Source of the DNA: WQXF01 sp031553615
GTDB taxonomy: Bacteria; Bacillota; Clostridia; Christensenellales; Aristaeellaceae
DNA: 64,000 nucleotides
NCBI GenBank assembly: GCA_031553615.1
Contig: JAVBLJ010000010.1
Span: 62,001 to 126,000 of the forward strand
Direction: 5' to 3'
Shown here: piece after piece, positions 9,583 to 19,057 of the stretch
Layout: each line of letters starts with the position of its first letter
Numbering within the stretch: the first letter of the stretch is position 1
Position numbers and translations under genes: made by a program
The notes under the pieces: generated by a model
Database searches by the model: none
What the model was told of the DNA's origin: nothing
What the model saw: the letters and a program-made list of their open reading frames with translations, nothing else

Positions 9583-9642
9583 GAGCATGTGTTAGGGCAA
9601 GCAATGGATTGCGTACATCGGACGATAGAACGGAGATGAACC

Positions 9643-11265
9643 ATGTACAAGCTGCTTCTGGTGGAGGACAACGCGCGGGATGCGCGGATCATCCAAAGCG
9701 CAGTGCATTTCGATGCGATGAACATCGAGATCGTCGGCGTCGCCACCGATGGGGAGGAAGCCCTGGAACTGGTGGAGCGCTTCGCGCCGAATATCCTCCT
9801 TTCCGATATCAGCATGCCCCGCATGAACGGCATTGAGATGGCGCAGCGGCTGTCAGTCTCCCATCCGCACATCAAGATCGTGCTGCTGAGCAGCTATGAT
9901 GATTTCACGTATGCGCAGTCCGCCATCACCCTGCAGATCAGCGGCTATGTGCTCAAGCCCATCAACCCTGAGGAGATTGAAAGAGCGCTGCACAAAGCGG
10001 TGGGATTACACGAGCAGGAGCGCACCAGCCAAACGGAGCGCCAAGAACTGCTCGCCCAAATCGAACAATCGCTGCCCGTGCTGCAGGAGGAATTCTTGCG
10101 GGAGCTGGTTACCAATCCCCAGCGCAGCATTGGGGACGTTTTAGAGCGCATGGCGTTTTTGCGCCTCCAGCTTCCCCAGGCCATGTGTATGGTAATCTCC
10201 ATGAAAATCAAGCCGCCCGCACAAAGCGGCGAGCCCGACGTGACCACGCAATACCTGCAAAAGCAGCAGCTGCACAACATCCTGCACACAAAGCCCCCTA
10301 CCTTCAGCGTGCGCATCATTCAAAACTCCGCGCTGGAGGTGGCTTTCCTGCTCTTTTTCAAGCAGCGCGAAGCGAAGCTATGCATGGATAGTGCGCTGGA
10401 ATATGTGATGGACATTCATCAGCGGATGCAGTGTCCGCTGGGATTGCACACTTGTTTTGGCATTAGCAAGCCGTCGGAAAGCTTGCTGGATTTTCCGGCA
10501 CTGCTCCTGCAATCGGAAACTGCCATGCGCACCAAGTTTTATTCCAATGGCAACCCGGTCATCCTGTTCTCCGAAATTGAGGACACCGATGAAAACCCGC
10601 TGCTCGATGATAGCATCGACTTAGTAGCGCTGCAAAACGAAATTGCTGAGCGGGTGCTCATGGGCAACGCCGAGGACGTTGACGCCTTTCTGGATCACTA
10701 CCTAAACGCCCCGCATGCGGTGAGCAACGAGGCCTACGCGAAGAGCCTCACCTATGCCATCATCACCATTTTGCAGCTCCTTCTGGTGCAAAAGCGCATG
10801 TCTTTTCAGGATCTGTTCGGCAATGAAGCGGCGCTTTGGCGCAAGCTGATCGCCTTTGAAACCATTCTGGATTTGCGCCAATGGCTGTGGAACATCATTT
10901 CGGCCGTCAAGCAAAACCTCGACGGCCAGGGCAACGAACGCAACCTCTCCATCGTCAGCAAGGTGAAGAGCGTCGTGCACCAGCGGTATAGCGAGCACCT
11001 CAGCGTCTCGGATATCGCCGCGGAAGTGTTCTTGTCACCCAAGCAAGCCAACACGATCTTTCGCGCGGAAACGGGCACCACCATTTTCGATTACCTGATG
11101 GAACACCGCATGGAGCAAGCAAAAATCCGGCTCAAGGAGCCGGACAGCAAGGTGTTCTTGATTGCCGAAGAGGTAGGCTACACGAATATTTCGCATTTTT
11201 CCCTCATGTTCAAGCGCTGCACCGGCCTTTCGCCCGCTGAGTACAAGGCCAGGCCCGTGCTGTAA
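9643..11265 (+). CDS. YesN-type response regulator (receiver plus AraC DNA-binding domain)
   Basis: 540 residues; ATG 9643 is preceded by GGAGATGAACC. The receiver domain (1-120) has the acidic pair at residues 9-10 (VEDN), the phospho-acceptor Asp55 in LLSDISMPRMNG, and Lys near 106 in YVLKPI. A linker of about 300 residues of the YesN type follows. The C-terminal AraC helix-turn-helix pair begins near residue 437 (VHQRYSEHLSVSDIAAEVF) and ends with the FSLMFKRCTGLSPAEYKA signature. It works with the kinase encoded 41 bp downstream and probably activates the divergent importer/glycosidase operon in response to extracellular sugar. That target is inferred from gene order. Confidence 0.93.
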   Translation: MYKLLLVEDNARDARIIQSAVHFDAMNIEIVGVATDGEEALELVERFAPNILLSDISMPRMNGIEMAQRLSVSHPHIKIVLLSSYDDFTYAQSAITLQISGYVLKPINPEEIERALHKAVGLHEQERTSQTERQELLAQIEQSLPVLQEEFLRELVTNPQRSIGDVLERMAFLRLQLPQAMCMVISMKIKPPAQSGEPDVTTQYLQKQQLHNILHTKPPTFSVRIIQNSALEVAFLLFFKQREAKLCMDSALEYVMDIHQRMQCPLGLHTCFGISKPSESLLDFPALLLQSETAMRTKFYSNGNPVILFSEIEDTDENPLLDDSIDLVALQNEIAERVLMGNAEDVDAFLDHYLNAPHAVSNEAYAKSLTYAIITILQLLLVQKRMSFQDLFGNEAALWRKLIAFETILDLRQWLWNIISAVKQNLDGQGNERNLSIVSKVKSVVHQRYSEHLSVSDIAAEVFLSPKQANTIFRAETGTTIFDYLMEHRMEQAKIRLKEPDSKVFLIAEEVGYTNISHFSLMFKRCTGLSPAEYKARPVL

Positions 11266-11306
11266 TCTGCTCCGGATTATGACGCCGCCGGAAAGGGGTG
11301 CCGCCA

Positions 11307-13004
11307 ATGAAGGCCGCCGCAAAGCTCCGCTATCGCCGCAAGCTGGTGACGCTATTCCTTGTCATCACACTGATCCCGCTCACCGCCTTCTACGGCTACT
11401 TTTTTTTCGTAACAAACAGCGCAGCCCGCGAGGATCTTTTGAAAAGCGTCGATGCGGCGGTACAATCCGGCGCGCAGCGGGTCAACGAGATTTTCTCGGA
11501 GAACGTGCAAAAGCTGCAAATGCTGCAGGAGCATCCGCTGCTTCAAACCCATTTGCGCAGCATGCAAAGGGTGCGCATGAGCCCGGAAATCTACGATTTC
11601 TATTCCGGACTCTCCGCCATCTACAGCGCCATACGCGATAGCGCCCAAAGCTGGAACATGACCATTTTCTCCTGCAATCCCAACGTGCTGTCCGGCGCAT
11701 TTATCGAGCCCATCGAGAATATGGACCCAGTCCGCAAAGCGCAGGTCCTCTCCGTGCCGGACAGTGTTTATCATTTTGTGTACGCGCCCGCCTCCGGCAC
11801 CCTCCAGGAAATGGCCTACATCCTGCATCATAGCAAATCGCAGTACAACACCACTATTTCCATCGAGCAAATACGCTTCGCGTTCGACCGCATCCGCAAG
11901 TGCTTCCAGGTGGACCTTTCGCCCGAGATTTCGGTGGAATTCCTCTGGGCAGGCAAGCAGCCGATTCCCATTCAAGGCTCGCCCGCCCAGGCCAAAGAAA
12001 GCTATCGGGTGGAGGCCCTCATCACCACCTCCAACAGCCGCGTGATCGCGCTCATTCCCAAAAGCTACCTTTTGGCGCAACAGGCCAACGCGCTGATGTT
12101 GCTGGGCTTCGGCTACCTGCTGCTGATCACGCTCTTTATCGTGCTGATCAATGCAATCTCCCGCATGCTTTCCCAGCGCCTGTACCAGCTCATCGTAGAC
12201 ATCAACCAGGATTTGCCCAACCTAATCCGCAACGAAACTCATCCGGCCTTTCAGCAGGACGACGAGTTCGGAAAAATCGGCGCAAAGTTCCAGGAGCTCA
12301 TTTGGGAGATCAAGCGGCACTACGCCGAGAGGGCCGAAATGGAAACAGCAAACAAAGCGCTGGAGCTGGAGCTGCTCCAGTCCCTGATCAATCCGCATTT
12401 CCTATACAACACGCTGGATGGCATCAAGTGGACGTATCGCGATCCGCGCCTTGCCGCGATTATCGATGCCATGGTGCGCTATTACCGCATCGCGCTGAAC
12501 CGGGGCAATAGCATCCTCACGGTAGCGCAGGAGATGGACATGATTCGCGCCTACCTCGATATCCAGCGCTTCGCCTATGAATCAGATTTTGGCTACCTCA
12601 TCGAAGTGACCGACGATATCCGAAACATGAGAATCCTCAAAAACCTCATCCAACCGGTGGTGGAAAACGCGGTGCTGCACGGCATCAAGCGCCAAAGCCC
12701 CTCCGATCTCATTCAGATCACCGGGCTGCGCGTAGGCAACGACCTGGTGTTCCAGGTTAAGGATAACGGCGTAGGCATGCCGCAAGAGAAGGCCGATAGC
12801 GTGCTGGATGGCACCTACAAAAGCGCCACGGGCGGCTATGGCCTGCACAACGTACAGCAGCGCATTCAGCTATACTACGGCAACGGTTTCGGGTTGCAAA
12901 TCCAAAGTGAGCGGAATGCGGGCACCACCGTCACCTTGCGGATCAAAGCGGAAATGGAACCCGGCTCCCTGCAAGCTGGCATTGGGCCCACTAGGCCTTC
13001 ATGA
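11307..13004 (+). CDS. YesM-type sensor histidine kinase
   Basis: 565 residues from ATG 11307, chosen over GTG 11298 because GGAAAGGGG sits at the right distance. Membrane helices at about 13-35 and 260-282 flank an extracytoplasmic sensor domain, followed by a HAMP-like segment. The His_kinase domain carries LINPHFLYNTLDGIKW with the phosphorylated histidine at about residue 364. ATP-binding motifs are N-box VVENAVLHGIKR and G-box VKDNGVGMP, then GGYGLHNVQQR. It autophosphorylates on a glycan-related signal and passes phosphate to the YesN-like partner. Its last 14 bases overlap, tail to tail, the end of the convergent glycosidase gene. Confidence 0.93.
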   Translation: MKAAAKLRYRRKLVTLFLVITLIPLTAFYGYFFFVTNSAAREDLLKSVDAAVQSGAQRVNEIFSENVQKLQMLQEHPLLQTHLRSMQRVRMSPEIYDFYSGLSAIYSAIRDSAQSWNMTIFSCNPNVLSGAFIEPIENMDPVRKAQVLSVPDSVYHFVYAPASGTLQEMAYILHHSKSQYNTTISIEQIRFAFDRIRKCFQVDLSPEISVEFLWAGKQPIPIQGSPAQAKESYRVEALITTSNSRVIALIPKSYLLAQQANALMLLGFGYLLLITLFIVLINAISRMLSQRLYQLIVDINQDLPNLIRNETHPAFQQDDEFGKIGAKFQELIWEIKRHYAERAEMETANKALELELLQSLINPHFLYNTLDGIKWTYRDPRLAAIIDAMVRYYRIALNRGNSILTVAQEMDMIRAYLDIQRFAYESDFGYLIEVTDDIRNMRILKNLIQPVVENAVLHGIKRQSPSDLIQITGLRVGNDLVFQVKDNGVGMPQEKADSVLDGTYKSATGGYGLHNVQQRIQLYYGNGFGLQIQSERNAGTTVTLRIKAEMEPGSLQAGIGPTRPS

Positions 13005-15510
13005 TGCGAACCGGTGTCAGCGCCGGTGTTTCCATGCAAACAACGCCGTCCTCTAGCCAGCAGGGCAGGCTTTCTCCCGGCCCCTCCTCGGTCAGCACGC
13101 GGGCGGACAGCGGCCCCGATAGTCCGCCAGGTGCGCGCATGCGAAAATCACCGCCCTGCAGGCTGTATGCCAGCCAGGTATCCGGCCGGAATCCCGGTGC
13201 CAGGGTGGCCCAGTCCTTCCCTACGACGTCGCCGTCTACCAGAATTTCATACGTCTTTAGGGCGAAGTTGACCGTGATGCGGGTATCCTTCCCATACAGC
13301 ACGGTGCACTCCGGGCCATGCATCCGTATATCCTCGATCCTTCTTGCGTGCAATAGCCCAAGGGGCAGCGTTTGCAGGTAAACCCAGCGCAGGTTCTCGC
13401 TCGATGTATGATTTTCTTCAAAGAAATACTGGTTGCCCCGGACGAGGGCCCAAAGCATATCGGTGGGATTGCCGCTTTGCCCGCAGTATCCAGTCACACC
13501 ATGGTACACCATGGCCGTTAGCGGGATATACTCCTCGCCCGGGAACAGCAAATCCTTGCGGTCGTCCCTGAGCCAGAGCCCATAGCCGATCTTGCCCACG
13601 AAGGGATGTAGCACGGTTTCGCTGGTGATGTCGATTCCGTGGCGATTGTACGCCTCAATGATCGCCAATTTCCCAGCCAGGTTCCGCTGCGCCGACGCGG
13701 GACACGCTGGGTCGAAATCATAGCGCCGCAACTCCGAGGTGAGCACGTCGATGTGGTAGGAATCGCGGAGACCATAGAGTGCGATGGTCTTTTCCACCCG
13801 CTCTTGCATCAAACCCGAAGCCTCGTACTTGCTTGGACTTACGATGTAGTCCAGTCCGCCCGCCCAAATCCATCCGCGCCAGGGTTGCCCGCGCTCATCC
13901 ATACAGACGATGCGCGCATCGTAGTGTTCCCCGGCCACGTCGGAGTCGTAATTGTCGTGTAGCCCCACGATGGCGTGATGCTCGCCTCCATCACGAATCA
14001 CCTGCTGGAGCTGCGATACGGTTCCTGCCCGCGGGTCGGTATCGTACACGAACGGGTAATCCGCATCGAAGCCGTCCCTTTGGAACCCGCCAATGTATGC
14101 CACCTTGGGCATGCCATCCAGCAGATGATCGAGCTTGCGCAGGATTTTGCCAATCTCCTCAAACGGCAGTACCTTGTTGAGCTGGGTGACCGCCTGGGGC
14201 GAATCGTCGTGCACCTGATCCGCCCTGGGCGCAGGACCCCAGGTGGCCAGGAACTTGGTCACTAGCGCTCGGTTGTACAGCGCATGGCCCGTGCCTGCGG
14301 CCACATCCTGTTGCCAAAACCGCGCCACCGCTTGCCAGCTAGGCGGCCCGAAGGAGCGCTCCACCGCGCACACCGTAACGCCATGATCGTGCTCCACCCG
14401 AATCGAGGGCACGCTTCCCCTTCCGCGCACCCGGTGCACCAATACGCAGCCGATCTCGCCGCTCTTGACGCCGTTCACTTCCCGCACTGAAACAGTGAGC
14501 CCATCGTCGATGCAGGGCGATTCCAGGGCCAGCACTCCACACTCGCGGATCATTGCGGCCGCGTTGCGCGTATCGTACGGGTGTCGAACATGCATCGGCG
14601 GCGTTTGTGCCACTTGAATCAAACGCCCGCCGCCGTAAAACTCGGCTATCGAAAGCCCCTGGCCCGCCGCCGCCAGCAGCGATGGCAGGTGCACCTCCAG
14701 CAGCTCCATACCCCGGGCTTCCCGCACATTCTCCATGGTCACCCGAAGATGCTGCGCATCCTTCGCCGCAAAGCGCAACGTGCAGGCCACGACTTCCTCG
14801 CCGCCCTGCCGCGCGCTGCCCTGGTAGAGCAAATCTCCGCCCGCACTCTCCGCCTGCCAAGCGACCTCGCTAAGCCACCTCGGCTTATCGTCCCCGTCGC
14901 CTAGCATACGCACCTGAAGCGTTGGCGGCTGGGGGCACAAATCAAAAGCGCCAAAGCGCTCCAGCCCAGGAAACTGCGCTGCGCATTCGATTCCATCGGT
15001 CAATGAGAGCGCTGCCTCCGCGCGCGCCCGTACTCCGTGCGTCGGTTCCGCATTCATGCAATCCTGCGGCGGCGCGCCGTAAATCACCGTCCATCCCTTT
15101 CGGGTGTTCTCCACCATCGGATACCCATATCCCCACCCGATGTCTACATCCCCAATGGCCACCGGGCGCTGGGAAAGCGGCACGTGATGCTCGTCGCAAA
15201 GGCTCACCGTCATGTGAAACGTGCCGCACCAATCGGGATTCGCCCGAAACCGGCAGGTTGTGCGCACCGTCATGCCGGGCAGCCACTGGCTGGCGGCAGG
15301 ATAAGGCTCCCAGTATTGCGTGTATGTCTGAGTGGCGGTTTCCATGGTGCGCTGATGACCCAGCACAAGCTCCAGCCTTCCGACCACCGGCAAGGCTGCA
15401 GGCGCATCCCCCATGTTGCGCCATGTTGTGGTTACAAAGAGCGTCTCCCCTTTGCTCAGCATATCCGTCGAACTCTCCGCGCAAAGCAAGACCGGTGCAA
15501 ATCCCTTCAT
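12991..15510 (-). CDS. predicted TIM-barrel glycosidase, GH101/GH129 or DUF5696-like
   Basis: 839 residues. An N-terminal Ig-like segment (SKGETLFVTTTWRNMGDAPA; about 1-130) precedes a beta-sandwich and a barrel. Barrel landmarks are VAYIGGFQRDGFDADYPFVY near 500, IVGLHDNYDSDV near 545, YHIDVLTSELRRYDFDP near 620 and GIDITSETVLHPFVGKIG near 660. The Asp in YHIDVLT and the Glu in DITSE look like the nucleophile and acid/base pair of endo-alpha-N-acetylgalactosaminidase relatives (GH101/GH129). That would imply mucin-type O-glycan or related substrates, but this is inference. There is no signal peptide, so it is cytoplasmic. It overlaps the creatininase-like gene by ATGA upstream, and its 3' end overlaps the kinase gene by 14 bp. 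Confidence 0.5.
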   Translation of the reverse strand: MKGFAPVLLCAESSTDMLSKGETLFVTTTWRNMGDAPAALPVVGRLELVLGHQRTMETATQTYTQYWEPYPAASQWLPGMTVRTTCRFRANPDWCGTFHMTVSLCDEHHVPLSQRPVAIGDVDIGWGYGYPMVENTRKGWTVIYGAPPQDCMNAEPTHGVRARAEAALSLTDGIECAAQFPGLERFGAFDLCPQPPTLQVRMLGDGDDKPRWLSEVAWQAESAGGDLLYQGSARQGGEEVVACTLRFAAKDAQHLRVTMENVREARGMELLEVHLPSLLAAAGQGLSIAEFYGGGRLIQVAQTPPMHVRHPYDTRNAAAMIRECGVLALESPCIDDGLTVSVREVNGVKSGEIGCVLVHRVRGRGSVPSIRVEHDHGVTVCAVERSFGPPSWQAVARFWQQDVAAGTGHALYNRALVTKFLATWGPAPRADQVHDDSPQAVTQLNKVLPFEEIGKILRKLDHLLDGMPKVAYIGGFQRDGFDADYPFVYDTDPRAGTVSQLQQVIRDGGEHHAIVGLHDNYDSDVAGEHYDARIVCMDERGQPWRGWIWAGGLDYIVSPSKYEASGLMQERVEKTIALYGLRDSYHIDVLTSELRRYDFDPACPASAQRNLAGKLAIIEAYNRHGIDITSETVLHPFVGKIGYGLWLRDDRKDLLFPGEEYIPLTAMVYHGVTGYCGQSGNPTDMLWALVRGNQYFFEENHTSSENLRWVYLQTLPLGLLHARRIEDIRMHGPECTVLYGKDTRITVNFALKTYEILVDGDVVGKDWATLAPGFRPDTWLAYSLQGGDFRMRAPGGLSGPLSARVLTEEGPGESLPCWLEDGVVCMETPALTPVRIMKA

Positions 15511-16265
15511 CGTCCATTGCCCTCCCTTTGCCTCCGGAAAAAATCAACCCAGGAATCCACCGAGGCCTTCACCCAAAATGCCCCGTCCTCCCGGTCGGCC
15601 TGTCCCACATCCTCTAGCCAGAAGGGCAGCGGCTCGCCCGCTTCCGCCAGCGCATCCATGCGCACCAATCCCTCAGTCAAGGCCATCACCAATTGCGTTT
15701 CTCCGCGTCCGCCATGCCCCACGGGCATTGGCTCTAAACGCCCCAACGCTTCATAGTCAAGCTGGCCCTCGTAAATGATCACCTGCAGCACCGCAAACAG
15801 GTCCTTGGCGGGCCACCGTGAGGCCGGCAATATGCTCCAGCCCGCGCCCATGGCTTGGGTCGCAAGCATTCCCGTCAATTCGCGGGAAATCTTCTTCAGT
15901 ACAATTGCGGGCAGTCCCGCTTCGCCGCCATGCCCCACCATCGCATACAGCTGCGTTAACCCCATCTCCGTCAGCTTGACGAGGTATGCGCGCGCATACA
16001 CTTCCAGCGCTTCCGACGGAAAATCCACATCGCCTTCCAATATGCTGCCAGCCCAGTTCATCGTTGGCGTAAGGGTGAGCGTTGGCGCGAGCACCACCTC
16101 GGCCCGCTCAGCGATCCGTTGGCAAATGCCCTCCGCAATAAGGGTGTCGGTACCAATGGGCATATGGTCTCCATGGTACTCGATAGCGCCAACGGGTATG
16201 AGCACAGGCCATTTTTCCGCTACCGCGCGCTTTAACTGTTCGGGTCGCATTTCAATCAGCTTCAT
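15507..16265 (-). CDS. creatininase-family metal-dependent amidohydrolase
   Basis: 252 residues, ATG 16265 with GAGGAG upstream. It carries the two family signatures: PVGAIEYHGDHMPIGTD near residues 24-40, supplying metal ligands Glu, His and Asp, and VGHGGEAGLPAIV near 127, where the usual HGGN is HGGE. Length matches the family. Known members hydrolyse creatinine, N-formylated or lactam substrates. The physiological substrate here is unknown. It is the first gene of a two-gene unit with the GH101/GH129-like glycosidase (ATGA overlap), so a role in processing an amide-bearing sugar derivative is a reasonable but untested inference. Confidence 0.85.
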   Translation of the reverse strand: MKLIEMRPEQLKRAVAEKWPVLIPVGAIEYHGDHMPIGTDTLIAEGICQRIAERAEVVLAPTLTLTPTMNWAGSILEGDVDFPSEALEVYARAYLVKLTEMGLTQLYAMVGHGGEAGLPAIVLKKISRELTGMLATQAMGAGWSILPASRWPAKDLFAVLQVIIYEGQLDYEALGRLEPMPVGHGGRGETQLVMALTEGLVRMDALAEAGEPLPFWLEDVGQADREDGAFWVKASVDSWVDFFRRQREGNGR

Positions 16266-16314
16266 TTGCTCTCCTCACAATGCCTATGAATAGGCTCGCC
16301 TGACTTTTGCGCTC

Positions 16315-16343
16315 ATTATACACCACCGAAGTGCAGCTGGAAA
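16315..16343 (-). promoter_or_regulatory. candidate promoter of creatininase-glycosidase operon
   Basis: On the minus strand TTTCCA (16343-16338), a 17-base spacer and a perfect TATAAT (16320-16315), about 50 bp before the ATG at 16265. Confidence 0.6.
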
Positions 16344-16457
16344 CAGTCTTTTCTCCAGATGCAAGAGACTACCGCTCAAAGCAGGGAAAGCTTGCGACGC
16401 ACGCCTCTTCATGGTACCATCGAAGCCACCCAGAACGGACGGCCGCAAAGCGTTTTG
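16344..16457. other. gene-free stretch with no recognised signal
   Basis: Part of the 494-bp gap between the creatininase gene and the GH65 gene. The rest of that gap holds a promoter, palindromic element A and a terminator. In this portion I see no convincing ORF, RNA or repeat. Confidence 0.5.
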
Positions 16458-16620
16458 ATACCAATTCCAATTAGGTTTTGCCAATAAGCCAGCGAGAGAT
16501 TTTTACGTTCGGCTAGGAGTCCGAAGGAGGTGTAGCCAGCAGCTACGCTGACCGAGGCACGACAACGCCGATCGGGAAAAGATCCGCTGGATTGTGGCAA
16601 AACGTAGTTGGAATGGGTAT
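16458..16620 (+). repeat. palindromic element, copy A (about 163 bp)
   Basis: The ends are inverted repeats: ATACCAATTCCAA (16458-16470) pairs with 16608-16620 (12 of 13), and GGTTTTGCCA (16474-16483) with TGGCAAAACG (16595-16604). The core (about 16511-16569) starts GGCTAGGAGTCCGAAGGAGG, contains the hairpin GTAGC-CAGCA-GCTAC and TGACCGA, and is flanked by GCGAGAGATTTTT and AAAAGATCCGC (16577-16587). The same core and flanks occur at 28067-28228 (inverted) and about 44174-44340. It has no coding capacity. It looks like a MITE-like mobile repeat or a structured RNA element. It lies about 140 bp beyond the GH65 stop codon. Confidence 0.85.
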
Positions 16621-16667
16621 AAGGGCAGGCGCACCCGGGGCTGCACAGCGGCATCCCCGAACGTCGC

Positions 16668-16697
16668 AAAAAGAACGGCCATCCGACCGTTCTTTTT
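16668..16697 (-). terminator. rho-independent terminator after GH65 gene
   Basis: A perfect 11-bp stem (AAAAAGAACGG / CCGTTCTTTTT) with an 8-base loop, U-rich on both sides, so it can act in both directions. It lies 63 bp past the GH65 stop. Confidence 0.9.
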
Positions 16698-16759
16698 CGT
16701 ACCGCTTTGTTACGCGTTAGATAATAGAAGTGACTGTTTCGTCAAATAAGTGTTTTCTC

Positions 16760-19057
16760 CTACTTCCTTTTCCCGTTCACATAATAGGTCACCGGCATCC
16801 CCGTCGATTCCACCTGCACATCATCCGGGGTTACGGTGATGCGTAGCGGCGTACCGCGCCAGACGATGCGATAGTGCACTGATCGCCATTGCTTGGGCAA
16901 GTGTGGGGTAAATTCTAACTCGCCAGCATCGTTGACCGACATCCCGCAATAGCCCAGCGTCACGCATTGCCATGTACCACCAGCCGATGCCGCGTGGATG
17001 CCCTCGCGGGTGTTGCCCTGGTTATTGCGAATGTCCACATAGGCGGACCGCTCTAAGTACGCATAGGCGCGCTTGTCGTCACCGACGCGCAGCCCCATCA
17101 TGCAGTGAATGCTGGGTGACAGGGACGAACGATGCAGCGTGCGCTGCTCATAGTAATCGAAGTTCACCCGTTGCGTCTGCATGTCGTAGCTGTACGGCAT
17201 CAGGAACATCAGCATCACCACATCAGCCTGCTTCAAGATGCAGCGCTGCATCCCGCGCTTATTGCGAAATACCTCGGGCATCAGCGGCATGCCGTTATGA
17301 TCCCATTTTGTGATCACAGCATCCGGGATGTCGAAGTAGCCGTCAAACTGCTCGATCAGTCCATTGTGCGCCTTGATATACATCTTGTCCGCACGGTGCT
17401 GCCAATCGGCCAGTTCATCATCCGAAAGCGATAGCTTCTCCCACAAACGCTGATGCACCGCGGGGTTATCTTGGCGGCAGCGGGTCAGGCTTTTCAACGC
17501 ATAAAGAATATTCCACTTGGCCAAGTGATTGGTATACGCATTGTTGTCTACCGGTTCGTGCCATTCATCCGGGCCGGTCACCTGCAGGATTTCAAAGCGA
17601 TCCTCCGCCTGATTCCATACGGCGCGTGATGCCCAGAAGCGGGCGGTTTGCAGCATGATCTCCAGACCCATCTGCGCCATAAAAGCATCATCGCCGGTGA
17701 TGCGCGCATAATGCTGCACCCCATAGGCCACCGCGGCAGTCACGTGGTGCTCATAGTCCGCCACATAGCAGCGATAGCAGGTGCCATCCGGATCGATGGT
17801 CCAGGCCGGACACTCCTCATCACCAGTATCCGCCGATTCCCAAGGGTACTTCGCGCCATGATAGCCGTTTTTCGTCGCGTTCTCCAGTGCCTTGTCCAGC
17901 AGCAGATAGCGATAGGTGACCAGGTTGCGCGCCACATCGGGAAACACATAGTCAAAGAAGGGCAGCACGAATAGCTCCGTATCCCAGAAGGCGTGACCGC
18001 CATACTCCTCACCATGGATCAGCTTCGCTCCGATGTTGGTGCGAGGATCGTTGGGCGCGGGTGTGGACATCAGGTGAAAGATGTTAAAACGCAGCGCATG
18101 CTGCAGCGCATCGTCGCCCTCAATGCTCACATCGGCCATATCCCACAGCGCGTCATAGCCAGCCATGTGCGCCCGGAGCTCCGCATCCCATCCCCGTGTT
18201 GCCAGCGCCTCCAGCTCCTGCTGAACCTGCGCTCGAGGATCGGCGAAATCACGCCCGGTGCACACGCAGACCAGTTTATCGATAATTAAGGTTTCGCCTC
18301 GCTGTGCTGTTGTATCGATAAACTCGCAGGCCACCTCGCCAAACGGCCGAAAACGGCGGCTTTTGGTGCGATCCTGCCCCTGCGCATCGCGCACCAATAC
18401 CCGCGCGCCGGTGCCGAGCGGCAGGCCCAGGTCGCGCGTCTTGCTGCCAACATAGCAACCATCCGACGCAAGCGCGGAGACCTCGGTGGTCTCCAGATGC
18501 CGCACGCGAAAGCGCGGGAAATCCGTGAAATTGGTCACCGTGGCGTCGATGATGTTCTCCAGCTCCAGGATGCCCTCGTAATTCAGCGGCGTCAACCACA
18601 CCCGGAACGCCCCGCAGCGCGGGTTGGCGCGGCTGAGAAACTTGAGGATTTCCACCCGCGTCTCTCGCCCATCGGCGGCCCGATTCACGTAGCGCTTGGC
18701 CAGAAGACCGTGCCGCATATCCAGTACGCGCAGGTATTCCAGCGGTTCGCCGTCCTCCACGCCGATCGGCTCGCAGGCGAAGGACATCCGCAGCTTCGCC
18801 CAGTCCGGCGTATTGCATAGCTCGCGCATAAATGCCTCGGAGCGATCAAACACACCGTGCACATAATTGGCCGGCAGCGTCTTGCGCACGCCGCCCTCCT
18901 CGTGACTGCCCCGGTTGCCCATCGCCCCGGAGGCTAAGCAAAAGATACTTTCATAGGTCAAGTTCTGGGTGGCGTCATATCCGTCTTCGGCGACCAGCCA
19001 ATCATCCTCGGATAACAGCCGCGCGATGTCCGCGCCAAATCGCTCCCGCAAACTCAT
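16760..19057 (-). CDS. GH65 glycoside phosphorylase (maltose/kojibiose/trehalose phosphorylase family)
   Basis: 765 residues, the usual length for GH65. ATG 19057 has AGGAGGAG before it and overlaps the lacZ stop by 4 bp. The domains are an N-terminal beta-sandwich (about 1-270), a linker helix, an (alpha/alpha)6 barrel and a C-terminal beta domain. HGEEYGGHAFWDTE is at about 348-361, YHGAKYPWESA at about 399 and VTGPDEWHEPVDNNAYTN at about 493-510; the last carries the general acid glutamate (about 498). Such enzymes split alpha-glucosides with phosphate to beta-glucose 1-phosphate, but specificity cannot be read here. There is no signal peptide. Pairing with a beta-galactosidase suggests stepwise breakdown of one imported oligosaccharide. 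Confidence 0.9.
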   Translation of the reverse strand: MSLRERFGADIARLLSEDDWLVAEDGYDATQNLTYESIFCLASGAMGNRGSHEEGGVRKTLPANYVHGVFDRSEAFMRELCNTPDWAKLRMSFACEPIGVEDGEPLEYLRVLDMRHGLLAKRYVNRAADGRETRVEILKFLSRANPRCGAFRVWLTPLNYEGILELENIIDATVTNFTDFPRFRVRHLETTEVSALASDGCYVGSKTRDLGLPLGTGARVLVRDAQGQDRTKSRRFRPFGEVACEFIDTTAQRGETLIIDKLVCVCTGRDFADPRAQVQQELEALATRGWDAELRAHMAGYDALWDMADVSIEGDDALQHALRFNIFHLMSTPAPNDPRTNIGAKLIHGEEYGGHAFWDTELFVLPFFDYVFPDVARNLVTYRYLLLDKALENATKNGYHGAKYPWESADTGDEECPAWTIDPDGTCYRCYVADYEHHVTAAVAYGVQHYARITGDDAFMAQMGLEIMLQTARFWASRAVWNQAEDRFEILQVTGPDEWHEPVDNNAYTNHLAKWNILYALKSLTRCRQDNPAVHQRLWEKLSLSDDELADWQHRADKMYIKAHNGLIEQFDGYFDIPDAVITKWDHNGMPLMPEVFRNKRGMQRCILKQADVVMLMFLMPYSYDMQTQRVNFDYYEQRTLHRSSLSPSIHCMMGLRVGDDKRAYAYLERSAYVDIRNNQGNTREGIHAASAGGTWQCVTLGYCGMSVNDAGELEFTPHLPKQWRSVHYRIVWRGTPLRITVTPDDVQVESTGMPVTYYVNGKRK

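Noticed and set aside
16458..16620. Simple rho-independent terminator for GH65
   Set aside because: It is far larger than a terminator, has no U-tract, and recurs elsewhere with the same core; a proper terminator lies at 16668-16697.
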